NCBI GenBank assembly: GCA_910588795.1
Contig: CAJURI010000003.1
Span: 16,930-80,929 of the forward strand
Origin: an uncultured Duncaniella sp.
GTDB taxonomy: Bacteria; Bacteroidota; Bacteroidia; Bacteroidales; Muribaculaceae
Direction: 5' to 3'
DNA length: 64,000 nt
A program made the position numbers and the translations under genes. Positions 16,391-26,527 of this stretch are shown here, in pieces (the first letter of the stretch is position 1; every line of letters begins with the position of its first letter). The notes beneath the pieces are model-generated. The model was not told the origin of the DNA. It saw nothing but the letters and a program-made list of their open reading frames with translations, and ran no database searches.

Positions 16391-18916
16391 TCAATAGGCA
16401 AGAGTAACATTGTCGATCCACAGACGGCCACCCACTGACGTGGCACTGCGCGGATCGGACACCGTGACCACATTGCGTGTCTCCTCGGCTATTGTTCCGA
16501 TATGGCTGGACGCAGAGAACATCACCTTGATACGTGTGGCTCTCACACCGAACATTCTGTAGGAAAGCGGAGCACTGAATGCAGTATAGCTCGAAGCGAG
16601 TTCCAGCCTGACCGAGCCCGACGCTATCACCACCTCCTTGCCGTCAACCTGTCCGAGCACCTCTACAATGGCAAGACCGCAGTCCGAGCGGTCTCCCTCA
16701 CACGGGAAATACCTGTAATAGCCGTTCAGCGACGACGGGCGTGAACCCCATGCGATGCCTTCATTGTAAGTCTCCGTTACCGAGACGGGATCATAGTTGT
16801 AACTGCCGAGGAAAATCTTTCCGGCGGCCCGGTAGGCTATCTCAGGGACAACAGGCGAATAATCGAGATAAGGCTGCCCTGTCTGTGTGTAATCCGGTAT
16901 AGGCTTGCCGTGAGGATCAAAACCCACACACGACAGCTCCACGGCAAAACTCTGGCTGAACACCGGATCGCGCGTGAGCGATGCTGACGGCTGCATGTAC
17001 CATGTATTGTGGTTTGACGAAGCCATGGAGAATGTCTTGGCATTGGTATTGGCCCAGCTCTTTGGCACTTCCTGCTCTATATCAGTGCTGTGTTGCCAGT
17101 TGAATATTTCGACTACAGTCTGTGAATATCTTCCCCCCGACTTCAGGCCTTCGTACTTCACCCCGTCGGAACGGTCCTCGAAATCATGGTTAGGAAGCTG
17201 CGGAGTGCCCTCAGTTGTCACTGTGACTTCAGGAGTAAACTCAATGTCAGCAACACCCGCCGACATCATAGTGGCCTTGAAGGTATATGTAGTGTTGGGC
17301 GACAACCCTATCACCGAGAATATCCCCTGATCTTTCAGCTGCAGATAGAGCGGAGCCTCATTGCCATTGACATACACCCTGGTCTGCGATGAGATGGACT
17401 CAAGCAGAGAAGGATCCTCAGGCACCACCTTTACCCCGGCCATTGTGGCATAGGCATCCACCTCTATGCGGAACGGGGGCATCTTACGCGGCACTTTCAA
17501 TGTGGCACGCACCTCTTCGCAATACAGCACCCTGACATCGACCGGCAAGCTACCTGAAGGCACCTTGAATTCCAATGAATACTCACCGGTGCCGGTCTCG
17601 GATATGTTCAAGTCCGATACCTTGGCCCACTTCCCTGACTCAGCGTCAAGCACCTCCACTTCCACATGATTTCTGAACCCTGATTCTCCACACGCCACAT
17701 CCACACGGGCCACATCCACTCCCATAGTCACAGGATAGATATTGCCGACCGAAATCTCCACAGGCATAGTGCGCACATACAGAGACAACGGTTCGGATCC
17801 CTTACCGTCATTGCCGATAGCCAGAAGCGAAAACGCCGACATGGCCGATTCGGGGGTAAGATATACCAGACGGCCGAGCAGAGCGGTGTAGTCGACTGTT
17901 CCTCCGGCTGGACCGACATCATATGTCAGGCCGAGTTCCCGTAACCTGGCATCCTGTCCAGGAGCAAGATGCAACAGATCCACCTCGGCCGGAAATCCAT
18001 CCTCGCTCAACGACAATGACAGTACCGACAGTATCAGAGAAGACAACGGGACCCGGGACTCCACCGTAACGATGTACGGGTCCTCCGGTATGTTACCCTC
18101 TGAAAGCTCAAGTGTCACATTCCGGTCCCATGAAGATGTCATGACCGGAGCCGGCGAATCGATAAAATCCTCGGAGAGAGTGACCGATCTGTCCCCCTCG
18201 ACTCCGCTCACAGTCACTTCGGGGCCTGACGGCGTATCCTTGCAATCAACTGAAACGACATACAGAGTAGCTGCCTCGGCCGAGCTCAGAGTATATGCAG
18301 GATAGTTCACTGTACGTCCGTCAGCTAACTTTATGTCAAGCGAGAAGTCAGTCCGCCCCGGATTAAGGCATAGATAACGGCTCTCTTCAGGACCATAAGA
18401 ATGATACATTCCACCCTCAGAGTGCACCAGAGCCGCTATGGAACCGAACGCCGACACGGCTTCTTCAGTAAAGACCACCTTTACAAGCGCATTGGCGACA
18501 GTCATTTCCACCACTGATTCCGAGGCCTGGTTCTCCAACACCTCTACCGTCTTTTCGCCATAGAATGCGGGGGTGTCAAACCCCTCTATCATCGTGTTCC
18601 CGCTCATGGCCTGCAGAGTGTAGCTGCCGGCAAAATAATATTCCTCATGAGGGAACTCATCGGCATCTGTCCACGTGTGGGAATATTCCCCCGACACAGA
18701 GGTCATGGTCAATGACACAGAGCCTTCCGAAGGGAGATACCCGGTCTCGATAAATGAACCATTGCTTCCTGCCGCCACAACCCTGCCGTCAGTCTCTATC
18801 GACACCGACAGCACGCCGGCATCGACAGTACCCTGCAGGCGGTCAGACGAGCAAGCCATGACAGCAATGCAAGGAAACACACACAGCACACGTTTAGCGA
18901 TACAATGAAGCATCAT
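16391..18916 (-). CDS. Large DUF4493/PCMD-like surface lipoprotein
   Basis: This 841-residue protein has a signal ending VMACSSD, a lipobox-type cysteine at about residue 22. The N-terminal part (about 30-250) resembles DUF4493, a Bacteroidetes domain found in adhesins and pilus-like proteins. Fibronectin-III-like modules follow (for example VIGLSPNTTYTFKATMM near 570). The last ~240 residues, starting LPNHDFEDRSDG and ending GGRLWIDNVTLAY, resemble the putative carbohydrate metabolism (PCMD) jelly-roll domain. A surface-exposed glycan-binding or adhesive role is an inference. It lies between murI and the DUF4923 gene on the same strand, with 42 bases to the latter. Confidence 0.75.
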   Translation of the reverse strand: MMLHCIAKRVLCVFPCIAVMACSSDRLQGTVDAGVLSVSIETDGRVVAAGSNGSFIETGYLPSEGSVSLTMTSVSGEYSHTWTDADEFPHEEYYFAGSYTLQAMSGNTMIEGFDTPAFYGEKTVEVLENQASESVVEMTVANALVKVVFTEEAVSAFGSIAALVHSEGGMYHSYGPEESRYLCLNPGRTDFSLDIKLADGRTVNYPAYTLSSAEAATLYVVSVDCKDTPSGPEVTVSGVEGDRSVTLSEDFIDSPAPVMTSSWDRNVTLELSEGNIPEDPYIVTVESRVPLSSLILSVLSLSLSEDGFPAEVDLLHLAPGQDARLRELGLTYDVGPAGGTVDYTALLGRLVYLTPESAMSAFSLLAIGNDGKGSEPLSLYVRTMPVEISVGNIYPVTMGVDVARVDVACGESGFRNHVEVEVLDAESGKWAKVSDLNISETGTGEYSLEFKVPSGSLPVDVRVLYCEEVRATLKVPRKMPPFRIEVDAYATMAGVKVVPEDPSLLESISSQTRVYVNGNEAPLYLQLKDQGIFSVIGLSPNTTYTFKATMMSAGVADIEFTPEVTVTTEGTPQLPNHDFEDRSDGVKYEGLKSGGRYSQTVVEIFNWQHSTDIEQEVPKSWANTNAKTFSMASSNHNTWYMQPSASLTRDPVFSQSFAVELSCVGFDPHGKPIPDYTQTGQPYLDYSPVVPEIAYRAAGKIFLGSYNYDPVSVTETYNEGIAWGSRPSSLNGYYRYFPCEGDRSDCGLAIVEVLGQVDGKEVVIASGSVRLELASSYTAFSAPLSYRMFGVRATRIKVMFSASSHIGTIAEETRNVVTVSDPRSATSVGGRLWIDNVTLAY

Positions 18917-18998
18917 ATTCAGTATAGGCTTGTACTATAATAGTCGATGTGAGGAAATATCTCGATGTGACAAGGACAGAGTATGGGGCCGCGGACCA

Positions 18999-19814
18999 CT
19001 AAAGCTCTATTTTCGTTGCCTTGACAGGCTCCTCCATAAATATCCCGGCAAGATCGGTGAATTTATCGGGATTCTCTGTGGTGAGATATGTGACTGTGCC
19101 ACCCTTTGAGCAGCGGGCATCCATCTCAGGATGTCTTTTCATGTAATCGGCAAGGCTTGAAGCCACAAGACTGCCCTGGGTTATTATTTTGGCACGATCT
19201 GCCACACACTTCTCAATCTTCTTCAGTAGCAGCGGATAGTGTGTGCATGCGAGCACTATGGTATCTGTTTCGGGCTCCTCGGCAAACAGCTGCTCCACAT
19301 ATTTATTGACAAAATAGTCCGCACCCGGAGAGTCATACTCCTTGTTTTCCACCAACGGCACCCACATCGGACATGCCACCGATACAGTGCGGAAAGATGG
19401 TAGGAACTTCGCAATCTCTATCTCATAAGTGCCCGATGACACGGTGCCGGGAGTGCCGAGCACTCCTATGTTGCCGTTCTCGCTCACCTTGCCGAGAGCC
19501 TCCACAGTGGGTATTATCACGCCAAGCACCCTCTTGTCAGGACCTATAGTCGGAAGGTCCTTCTGCTGTATGGAACGTAAGGCTTTGGCCGAAGCGGTGT
19601 TACATGCCAGTATCACCATCTCGCAACCGCGTGCGAACAGATCTCTGACAGCCTGAAGTGTGAACTCATACACCACATCAAACGAGCGTGTGCCGTATGG
19701 AGCCCTTGCATTGTCGCCAAGATATATGTAATCATACTCCGGGAGAGCCTTGCGTATCTCCTTAAGAATAGTCAGGCCTCCGTAGCCCGAATCAAAAACG
19801 CCTATTGGTCCCAT
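18999..19814 (-). CDS. murI: Glutamate racemase
   Basis: The 271-residue enzyme makes D-glutamate for peptidoglycan. The start shows GVFDSGYGGLTILKEI, the two catalytic cysteines lie in LACNTASA and LACTHYPLL, and YLGDNARAPYG is the substrate loop. Length is normal for the family. It follows the nuo/atp array on the same strand, separated by a hairpin, so it probably has its own promoter. Confidence 0.95.
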   Translation of the reverse strand: MGPIGVFDSGYGGLTILKEIRKALPEYDYIYLGDNARAPYGTRSFDVVYEFTLQAVRDLFARGCEMVILACNTASAKALRSIQQKDLPTIGPDKRVLGVIIPTVEALGKVSENGNIGVLGTPGTVSSGTYEIEIAKFLPSFRTVSVACPMWVPLVENKEYDSPGADYFVNKYVEQLFAEEPETDTIVLACTHYPLLLKKIEKCVADRAKIITQGSLVASSLADYMKRHPEMDARCSKGGTVTYLTTENPDKFTDLAGIFMEEPVKATKIEL

Positions 19815-19867
19815 TTCTCAATGTCAAGTTTATGGAATGAAAAATTACAGGAGGTGCAGATATTGCA

Positions 19868-19905
19868 ATCTCCGGCTGCAAGGAAAACACCTTGAAGCCG
19901 GAGAT
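19868..19905 (-). terminator. Hairpin after nuoN, at the end of the nuo/atp array
   Basis: A 16-bp stem with one mismatch (19868-19883 with 19890-19905) around a six-base loop lies 24 bases after the nuoN stop. The T-rich tail follows on the plus strand only (GGTTTTAG), so termination on the minus strand may be partial and allow read-through into murI. Confidence 0.5.
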
Positions 19906-19928
19906 GGTTTTAGATATTTTTACAATTG

Positions 19929-21368
19929 TCAGCCAATTGTAAGAAGATAGTTATAGAAGTAGCTTATGATGCCGAGTCCGATGATGCCGGCCACACATAT
20001 CCACATGCCCAGACGCTCCGAACATGCCGAACGGAATGTAGCTATAGGCTGTTCGCTGTCGTTGATGAACATGGCCTTAACCACGAGGAGATAGTAGTAG
20101 AGCGAGATGATGGTGTTGATCAACGCTATGAGCACGAGCACATACAGAGCCACGGAATTGGTGCCGTTGAGCGCGGATGTGAACACGAAGAACTTGCTGA
20201 AGAATCCTGCAAAGGGCGGGATTCCTGCCAGCGAGAACATTGCGAGCATCATGGTGAATGCCAGGCGCGGATTGGTCTTGTAGAGACCGTTATAGTCAGT
20301 CATGAGCAGCTTGCCTGAAGCATTCTCTATGGCTCCTATCACACCGAATGCGGCGAGATTGGAGAACACATACACAAGAACATAGAACATCAGGGCCGAT
20401 ACACCCATGGCGTTGTCGCCGATCACTGCAAGCATGATATAGCCGGCCTGTGATATGGAGGAAAAAGCGAGGAATCTCTTCATGTTGACCTGACGCATGG
20501 CAAAGAGGTTGCCGACTGTGATCGTGAGTATGATCAGAGCATACAGCATCCACTCCCAGGCTTCAGAGTAAAGCGTGCCGAACACCTGGGTAAGCACCAC
20601 GAGAAATGCAAACGCCGCAGAGCCTTTGGATATCACCGAGAGATATGAGGTGACCGATGTGGGCGCACCCTGATATACATCGGCTGTCCAAAGGTGGAAC
20701 GGCACAAGCGAGATCTTGAATCCGAAACCGGCCATGACGAATGCAAGTGCGACTATCATCATCACACTCATGTTCGTGCTGCAGAAGAGTGCTATGTCGG
20801 CATAGTAGAGCGATCCGGTGAGACCGTACACATAAGAGAGACCCATCAGAAGCACCGCTGAGGAGAACACTGCGGTAAGCACGTACTTGATGGCTGCCTC
20901 ATGGCTCTCGTAACGGTTCTTGTCAAATGCGACAAGAGCGCATAGCGGAAGTGACGCTGTCTCAAGTCCTATGATGAACATCAGGAAGTGGCGGCTCGAT
21001 ATCATGAAGTACATGCCAAGAAGCGTGAGGAGGATAAGTTCATAGAACTCTCCGCGGCGCACGGATGTGAACTCGGAGTTGGCCCATTTGATCGACTGAA
21101 TGAGCACTATCACCACACCCACATTGAGTATGTTCTTGATCGCCACCATAACCGGCGATGACACGTACATTCCGGCAAACGCCACGGCATCAGCCTTGAC
21201 TTCAGGGCAGAAACCCCAGAGCGTAAGCACAAGCATGAGCACTGTGGAGATGACAGGGAGTGCCCCCTGCGACTTGCGCGGTGCGAAAGTGTCGTAGAGG
21301 AATACTAACAGAAATACTATCAGCAGTCCGATTTCCTGCTTAAGGGCTAAAAACTGTGAATAATCCAT
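19929..21368 (-). CDS. nuoN: NADH-quinone oxidoreductase subunit N
   Basis: This 479-residue protein is an antiporter-like membrane subunit of complex I with about 14 hydrophobic segments. The proton-channel signature PFHLWTADVYQGAP and the lysine-containing segment MKRFLAFSSISQAGY are present. It is the last gene of the array, 17 bases after nuoM, and pairs with NuoL and NuoM in the proton-pumping arm. Confidence 0.95.
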   Translation of the reverse strand: MDYSQFLALKQEIGLLIVFLLVFLYDTFAPRKSQGALPVISTVLMLVLTLWGFCPEVKADAVAFAGMYVSSPVMVAIKNILNVGVVIVLIQSIKWANSEFTSVRRGEFYELILLTLLGMYFMISSRHFLMFIIGLETASLPLCALVAFDKNRYESHEAAIKYVLTAVFSSAVLLMGLSYVYGLTGSLYYADIALFCSTNMSVMMIVALAFVMAGFGFKISLVPFHLWTADVYQGAPTSVTSYLSVISKGSAAFAFLVVLTQVFGTLYSEAWEWMLYALIILTITVGNLFAMRQVNMKRFLAFSSISQAGYIMLAVIGDNAMGVSALMFYVLVYVFSNLAAFGVIGAIENASGKLLMTDYNGLYKTNPRLAFTMMLAMFSLAGIPPFAGFFSKFFVFTSALNGTNSVALYVLVLIALINTIISLYYYLLVVKAMFINDSEQPIATFRSACSERLGMWICVAGIIGLGIISYFYNYLLTIG

Positions 21369-21385
21369 TGCTTAATTCTTAGATA

Positions 21386-22891
21386 TTAGTGCAGGCCAAG
21401 GACAGAGAATATCTCCGGGCTGAATGTGAACTTGATAAGGTCGGCAAAAAAATTGGGGAAGAAGCCTATGCAGGCCACGCTCACGATCAGCGTGGCTGTC
21501 GAGAGACGCTCCCACCACTTTGCATCGGTCAGTGTCATGTGGTGCTGGTCATATACAGGTCCGTAAAGCAGCTTGCCCACCACTCGCAGTATGTAGACCG
21601 CTGTAGTGACTATGGAGCTGCAAGCCACGATGACAAACACACGGTGGAAAAGATCGGTGTGCTGGAACGAACCGACGAATATGGTCATCTCGGCGACAAA
21701 GCCCGACAGGCCCGGCAATCCGAGAGACGCCATACCGGCGATAACATAGCAGACCGAAAGGTAAGGCAGGATCTGCATCATGCCTCCCATCTCGCGTATG
21801 TCACGTGTGTGGGTGCGGCCGTATATCATACCTATGAGCGCGAAGAAGAGTGCCGTCATGAGGCCATGCGAGAGCATCTGCATTATGGCACCTGTCATCG
21901 CTGTGGTGTTGAGCATAAGGATGGCGAACAGCACCAGTCCGCAGTGCGACACCGACGAGTAGGCGTTGATATACTTGAGGTCGTTCTGCACACATGCGCT
22001 GAACGCACCGTACACCACAGAGATACCGGTAAGTATGATGAATATCCATGCGAGCTCGTGGGCAGCCTGAGGCATCAGGTAGATGGCAACACGGAAGCAG
22101 CCATAGCCGCCAAGCTTCATGAGCACACCGGCATGGAGCATAGACACTGCCGTGGGGGCCGATGCATGACCGTCGGGCGACCATGTGTGGAACGGGAACA
22201 TGGCACCGAGCACACCGAAGCCGACGAATGTCATCGGGAACAGGAACTTCTGCCAACCTATAGTGATTGACTCGTTCTTCACTATCTCAAGGATATTCCA
22301 GGTCAGAGGCTGTCCTTCCGGAGCCGAGTGGTAATATATGCCGATAAGACCGAGCATAAGGAATGCCGAACCGCCCATAAGCATGAGCGTGAGCTTCATA
22401 GCGGAATAATTCTTGTTGCCCGAGCCCCAGACACCGATGAGAAGGTACATGGGTATCAGCGCAACCTCATAGAACATGAACATCGTGAAAAGGTCCACCG
22501 ATATGAAGAATCCGTACACACCTGTCGAAAGGAGTATAAGCCAAAGGAAGAACTCCTTGGGCTGCGGTATCTCCCACGACGCGAAGCTGCCGGTCACCAT
22601 TATGACGCCGGTGAGGATGAGCATGGCTATGGAAATACCGTCGACACCTACGGCAAGATGTATGTTAAGAGGCGCAAACCATTCCCAGGAGCCCAAATAG
22701 AGCATTGGGGCATCGTTGCCTGCGGCACGCAGTCCTAAATAATCGACAAGGAGCCATATCGACAGGGCGGTAAGCGCGACCGAACCTGTGACTGCCACAG
22801 CACGTATCTGCTTTATGTCGCGGCAGAGGAACAACCCCAGGAGCATTACCAAGGGGATGACCACGAAATAGATTAATATATTTGAGAACAT
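21386..22891 (-). CDS. nuoM: NADH-quinone oxidoreductase subunit M
   Basis: This 501-residue antiporter-like subunit has the FPFHTWSPDGHASAPTAVSMLHAG motif in two parts around residues 240-260 and the KYINAYSSVSHCG segment with its conserved lysine, and an early glutamate-bearing helix (FMFYEVALIPMY) needed for coupling. It is a membrane proton channel of complex I, 30 bases after nuoL. Confidence 0.95.
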   Translation of the reverse strand: MFSNILIYFVVIPLVMLLGLFLCRDIKQIRAVAVTGSVALTALSIWLLVDYLGLRAAGNDAPMLYLGSWEWFAPLNIHLAVGVDGISIAMLILTGVIMVTGSFASWEIPQPKEFFLWLILLSTGVYGFFISVDLFTMFMFYEVALIPMYLLIGVWGSGNKNYSAMKLTLMLMGGSAFLMLGLIGIYYHSAPEGQPLTWNILEIVKNESITIGWQKFLFPMTFVGFGVLGAMFPFHTWSPDGHASAPTAVSMLHAGVLMKLGGYGCFRVAIYLMPQAAHELAWIFIILTGISVVYGAFSACVQNDLKYINAYSSVSHCGLVLFAILMLNTTAMTGAIMQMLSHGLMTALFFALIGMIYGRTHTRDIREMGGMMQILPYLSVCYVIAGMASLGLPGLSGFVAEMTIFVGSFQHTDLFHRVFVIVACSSIVTTAVYILRVVGKLLYGPVYDQHHMTLTDAKWWERLSTATLIVSVACIGFFPNFFADLIKFTFSPEIFSVLGLH

Positions 22892-22921
22892 ATCGTTACT
22901 ATATTTGCTACTTTTACATTA

Positions 22922-24892
22922 TTACAGGACGCATACTGCGGTGATGATTCCAAGAAGTATCGCTCCGACAAGATACCACCACACATACATCTGTACCTTT
23001 CCGCTCTGCAGCCCCTTGATGGCTACCGATGCCGCATTGGTGACATAAGCGAGACCGTTCATAGTGCCGTCGATGATGTGGCGGTCAAACCATGCTATGG
23101 GCTTGCATATGCCGTCGAATATTATGCGATGGGTAACCCAAAGATAGATCTCATCCCAGTAGAACCTGCGGTGAGCTGCGGTCCAGAGCCAACGGCAGGA
23201 ATCCGCCATGCGGACAGGCTTGTCGTTCTTCTTCATATAGAGCCATGCGGCGAGTGCTATGGCTACGACAGCCACGCCTATGCTCATGCCGGCAACGCTC
23301 CAGTCAATGTGGATATGATACTCATGTCCGTCCCATGTGACAAGCTCGCCGAAAGGCGCCCAGCCGGCCACACATGACACAACTGCGAGGAACACCAGCG
23401 GGAACGCCATTGAGAACGGCGACTCATGAGGCATCGACGCATGATGGCCGTGAGCTTCCTGCTCCTTCACACGGGCCTCGTAGTCGGGATTGTCCCACCA
23501 GAATATGAGGAAGTACATACGGAACATGTAGAACGCTGTCATGCCGGCAACCATCATCATCCATACTCCCCAGAAAGTATTGTTGGCGAAGCATGCAGCA
23601 AGGATCTCGTCCTTAGAGAAGAACCCGGCGAAAGGCCAGATACCGGCTATGGCGAGACAGCCTATGAGGAATGTGATGTGGGTGACAGGCATATACTTGC
23701 GCAGGCCGCCCATGGCAGTATAGTTGTTGGAATGAACGGCATGGATAAGGGAACCTGCTCCAAGGAAAAGGAGTGCCTTGAACATCGCGTGCGTGAACAG
23801 ATGGAACATTGAAGCCATGTATCCGAGACCCTCATGGATAGCCTCGCCATGCTTGGCGGCAACGCCGAGCGACACCATCATGAACGCGATCTGCGAGATG
23901 GTCGAGAATGCAAGGATACGCTTGATATCGATCTGCGCGCATGCCACACACGCCGCATAGAATGCTGTGACGGCACCTACGACAGTTATGAATGTCAGAG
24001 CGGCATCCTCAAGCATATAGAGGGGGAACAGACGGGCCACAAGATAGACACCGGCCACGACCATAGTGGCTGCATGGATAAGTGCCGACACCGGGGTGGG
24101 ACCCTCCATGGCATCGGGAAGCCATATGTGAAGAGGAAGCATCGCCGACTTGCCCATACCTCCCGTGAAGATCAGCACAAGGGCCCAGGTGAGGACCGAA
24201 GCTCCCATAAAGGTCGCTCCGCCAAACGACTCGAACACCGCCTGCGGATGCTGGGTCATGGGAAGGAAGTCGAGCTGACCTGTATAGAACGACAGGATAA
24301 GGATACCTATCAGGAAACCGAGGTCGGCAAAACGTGTGACGATGAATGCCTTCTTACAGGCCGATACAGCACTCGGCAATGTGTAGAAGAATCCGATGAG
24401 GAGGAATGATGACGCACCCACAAGCTCCCAGAAGATGTACATCTGGAAGATATTTGTTGCGACAACAAGCCCGAGCATAGAGAAACTGAACAGCGAGAGG
24501 AAAGCATAGTAACGCTGAAATCCCTTCTCGCCGTGCATGTACCCGAGAGAATAGACATGCACCATGAATGAGATGGTGGGTATGACTATGAGAAGCAATG
24601 CCGAGATAGGATCAAGCAGGAAGCCTATCCTGATGGCAAGAGCCGGGGTAAACTGAAGCCATGTCTGATTGAACACGGTGTACTGCAGACGGGTGGTGCC
24701 GTCTATGAATTCAGGAGCACCGGAGAACCAGTATGTGAACGCTGTGTAATATGACAGGACAAGCACTGTGCCCATGCCGATAGTGCCGAGCGTACCGGCC
24801 ATCTTGTGGCTCATCTTCACGCCTACAAGCCCCAGAAACAGGAACATGAAGAACGGGATAGCCAATATAAGTACAGGAATTGTTATATCCAT
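22922..24892 (-). CDS. nuoL: NADH-quinone oxidoreductase subunit L
   Basis: The 656-residue subunit is the most distal antiporter-like channel of complex I. It contains GKSAMLPLHIWLPDAMEGPTP, HAATMVVAGVYL, and KRILAFSTISQIA, the signatures of the Mrp-type proton path. The C-terminal part (about 480-656) carries the soluble lateral-helix region and a final membrane anchor. It is seven bases after nuoK. Confidence 0.96.
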   Translation of the reverse strand: MDITIPVLILAIPFFMFLFLGLVGVKMSHKMAGTLGTIGMGTVLVLSYYTAFTYWFSGAPEFIDGTTRLQYTVFNQTWLQFTPALAIRIGFLLDPISALLLIVIPTISFMVHVYSLGYMHGEKGFQRYYAFLSLFSFSMLGLVVATNIFQMYIFWELVGASSFLLIGFFYTLPSAVSACKKAFIVTRFADLGFLIGILILSFYTGQLDFLPMTQHPQAVFESFGGATFMGASVLTWALVLIFTGGMGKSAMLPLHIWLPDAMEGPTPVSALIHAATMVVAGVYLVARLFPLYMLEDAALTFITVVGAVTAFYAACVACAQIDIKRILAFSTISQIAFMMVSLGVAAKHGEAIHEGLGYMASMFHLFTHAMFKALLFLGAGSLIHAVHSNNYTAMGGLRKYMPVTHITFLIGCLAIAGIWPFAGFFSKDEILAACFANNTFWGVWMMMVAGMTAFYMFRMYFLIFWWDNPDYEARVKEQEAHGHHASMPHESPFSMAFPLVFLAVVSCVAGWAPFGELVTWDGHEYHIHIDWSVAGMSIGVAVVAIALAAWLYMKKNDKPVRMADSCRWLWTAAHRRFYWDEIYLWVTHRIIFDGICKPIAWFDRHIIDGTMNGLAYVTNAASVAIKGLQSGKVQMYVWWYLVGAILLGIITAVCVL

Positions 24893-24899
24893 ATCGCTA

Positions 24900-25211
24900 T
24901 TAATGTTTCATTTGGGTTGTGTCGGCGACATCGATATTCTTGCTCACCCTGAACAGATTGATGATGATGGCTATGGCGAGCGCGGTCTCGGCGGCGGCTA
25001 TGGCTATGCCGAAGAGCGTGAACATCCAGCCGTCGTTGGTGCCGGGGAACAGATAACGGTTAAAGACGACAAAGTTAATATCGACAGCATTGAGCATCAG
25101 TTCGAGCGAAATGAGCATTGCTATCATATTGCGGCGGGTGAGGAAGCCGTAAACCCCGCAGCAGAACATCACCAGGGCGGGGACCAGATACCATATTAAT
25201 GTTATATCCAT
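24900..25211 (-). CDS. nuoK: NADH-quinone oxidoreductase subunit K
   Basis: This 103-residue protein has three membrane helices. The conserved glutamates lie in MLISLELMLNAVDINF and in AAAETALAIAI; both belong to the charged axis of complex I. It is 16 bases after nuoJ. Confidence 0.94.
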   Translation of the reverse strand: MDITLIWYLVPALVMFCCGVYGFLTRRNMIAMLISLELMLNAVDINFVVFNRYLFPGTNDGWMFTLFGIAIAAAETALAIAIIINLFRVSKNIDVADTTQMKH

Positions 25212-25227
25212 AATCGTATCGGGGGGG

Positions 25228-25743
25228 TTAACGTTTGCGGGCGACCACTACGCCACCAATTATACAAGCAAGCAACAACACACTGACAGCCTCGAAGGGC
25301 AGAAGATACTGACCGTAACCTGTGCCGAGCATAGCTGTGCCTATCTCATGCATCGTGGGATTGGCCATGTCGGGGGCTGAGGTGAATATGTCGGCGCAGC
25401 GTGAGCACAAGGCCCATCCGCAAGCACCGGCGGCTGCGATAGCCCCCACCAGACCGAGGATGCGCTTGCGCGACTCAAGGAGCGCGGCATTGTCGCCCGG
25501 ACGTGTGGTAAGGAGTATCGAGAATACAAACAGCACCACTATGCCGCCGGCATACACTGCTATCTGCACGGCACCCAGAAACTCATAGTCAAGCTTGAAA
25601 TAAAGCGCGGCTGTAGCGAAGAGGGTGAAGAGCAGGTAGGTGGCAGCGCGGAGTATCTTGCGCGTGGTGACAGTAAGTACCGAAAAGACGACAATCGCCA
25701 ACGCGATTATCCAGTAACAAATTGTACTTCCTACTGATTCCAT
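25228..25743 (-). CDS. nuoJ: NADH-quinone oxidoreductase subunit J
   Basis: The 171-residue, five-helix membrane subunit shows the family segment YLLFTLFATAALYFKLDYEFLG and VYAGGIVVLFVFSI, the pi-bulge helix region. It follows nuoI after 14 bases and takes part in coupling quinone reduction to proton movement. Confidence 0.94.
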   Translation of the reverse strand: MESVGSTICYWIIALAIVVFSVLTVTTRKILRAATYLLFTLFATAALYFKLDYEFLGAVQIAVYAGGIVVLFVFSILLTTRPGDNAALLESRKRILGLVGAIAAAGACGWALCSRCADIFTSAPDMANPTMHEIGTAMLGTGYGQYLLPFEAVSVLLLACIIGGVVVARKR

Positions 25744-25757
25744 ATACTGTTGATGAT

Positions 25758-26495
25758 TTAGCTATTTGAAGCACCGTTCTTCGCAGCCTTCAGCTGGGCG
25801 GCCTTAAGGATGGCGGCGCGTATCTTGTCAAGCTTCTCGGGATCGGATGCTGCTGCGGCGAGAGCCTTCTTCTGGGCATCGTTAAGCTCGATACCTGCCA
25901 GAGGATCAGCCTCTGCGGCAGGAGCGGCTCCTGATGCGGCAGCTGCTTTCTTGGCCTCGGCAGCCGCCTTTGCAGCAGCGATCTTGGCCTCCTTCTCGGC
26001 CTGCATCTTCGCTATCTGCTCCGGGGTAGGTTTAGGCTCCTCCTTCTCGGGGAGATAATTGAGTTTCTTGACAAGTTTGTCGCGGGTGAACACTGCCTGC
26101 TCGAAATCATTGCTGAACTCCAGCGCGTCAGTGGGACAGTTGGTCACACACAGCTGGCAGAATGTGCAGCTGCCGAGATCATACATGTACTTGTCGAGTT
26201 TCTTTTTCTTCTTGCCATCCCAGGTCTCTACCTGCTTTATGTCAAGACTGATGGTGCCATTGGGGCACACACGCTCACACGTGCCGCAGGCGATACACTT
26301 ATGGTTGCCCTGGTCATCGTACTTAAGCGTAAGTACCGCACGGAAACGGTCGGCCACCGGATGGTTGTCGCGGTTGTCGGGGTACTCTTCGGTAATCTTG
26401 GGGGTGACAAATTCCTTGCCGGTAACCGACATACCCTTGATGAGGCTTGCGATTCCCGACCCGAGATTGGTGAAATAGTCTTTTACACTACCCAT
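25758..26495 (-). CDS. nuoI: NADH-quinone oxidoreductase subunit I with a long Ala/Lys-rich tail
   Basis: The 245-residue iron-sulfur subunit has two 4Fe-4S binding sets: C67, C70, C73, C77 (CIACGTCERVCPNG) and C110, C113, C116, C120 (CTFCQLCVTNCPTD). These pass electrons to the N2 cluster. From about residue 150 the protein continues for ~95 residues in a low-complexity Glu/Lys/Ala/Pro tail (KPTPEQIAKMQAEKEAK..., then SDPEKLDKIRAAILKAAQLK), well beyond the end of the conserved domain. Its sequence suggests a disordered or helical linker. It restarts the nuo genes after the eight atp genes, 32 bases downstream of atpG. Confidence 0.95.
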   Translation of the reverse strand: MGSVKDYFTNLGSGIASLIKGMSVTGKEFVTPKITEEYPDNRDNHPVADRFRAVLTLKYDDQGNHKCIACGTCERVCPNGTISLDIKQVETWDGKKKKKLDKYMYDLGSCTFCQLCVTNCPTDALEFSNDFEQAVFTRDKLVKKLNYLPEKEEPKPTPEQIAKMQAEKEAKIAAAKAAAEAKKAAAASGAAPAAEADPLAGIELNDAQKKALAAAASDPEKLDKIRAAILKAAQLKAAKNGASNS

Positions 26496-26527
26496 GTTGA
26501 AGGATTGGATATTGAATTGGTTTTATT

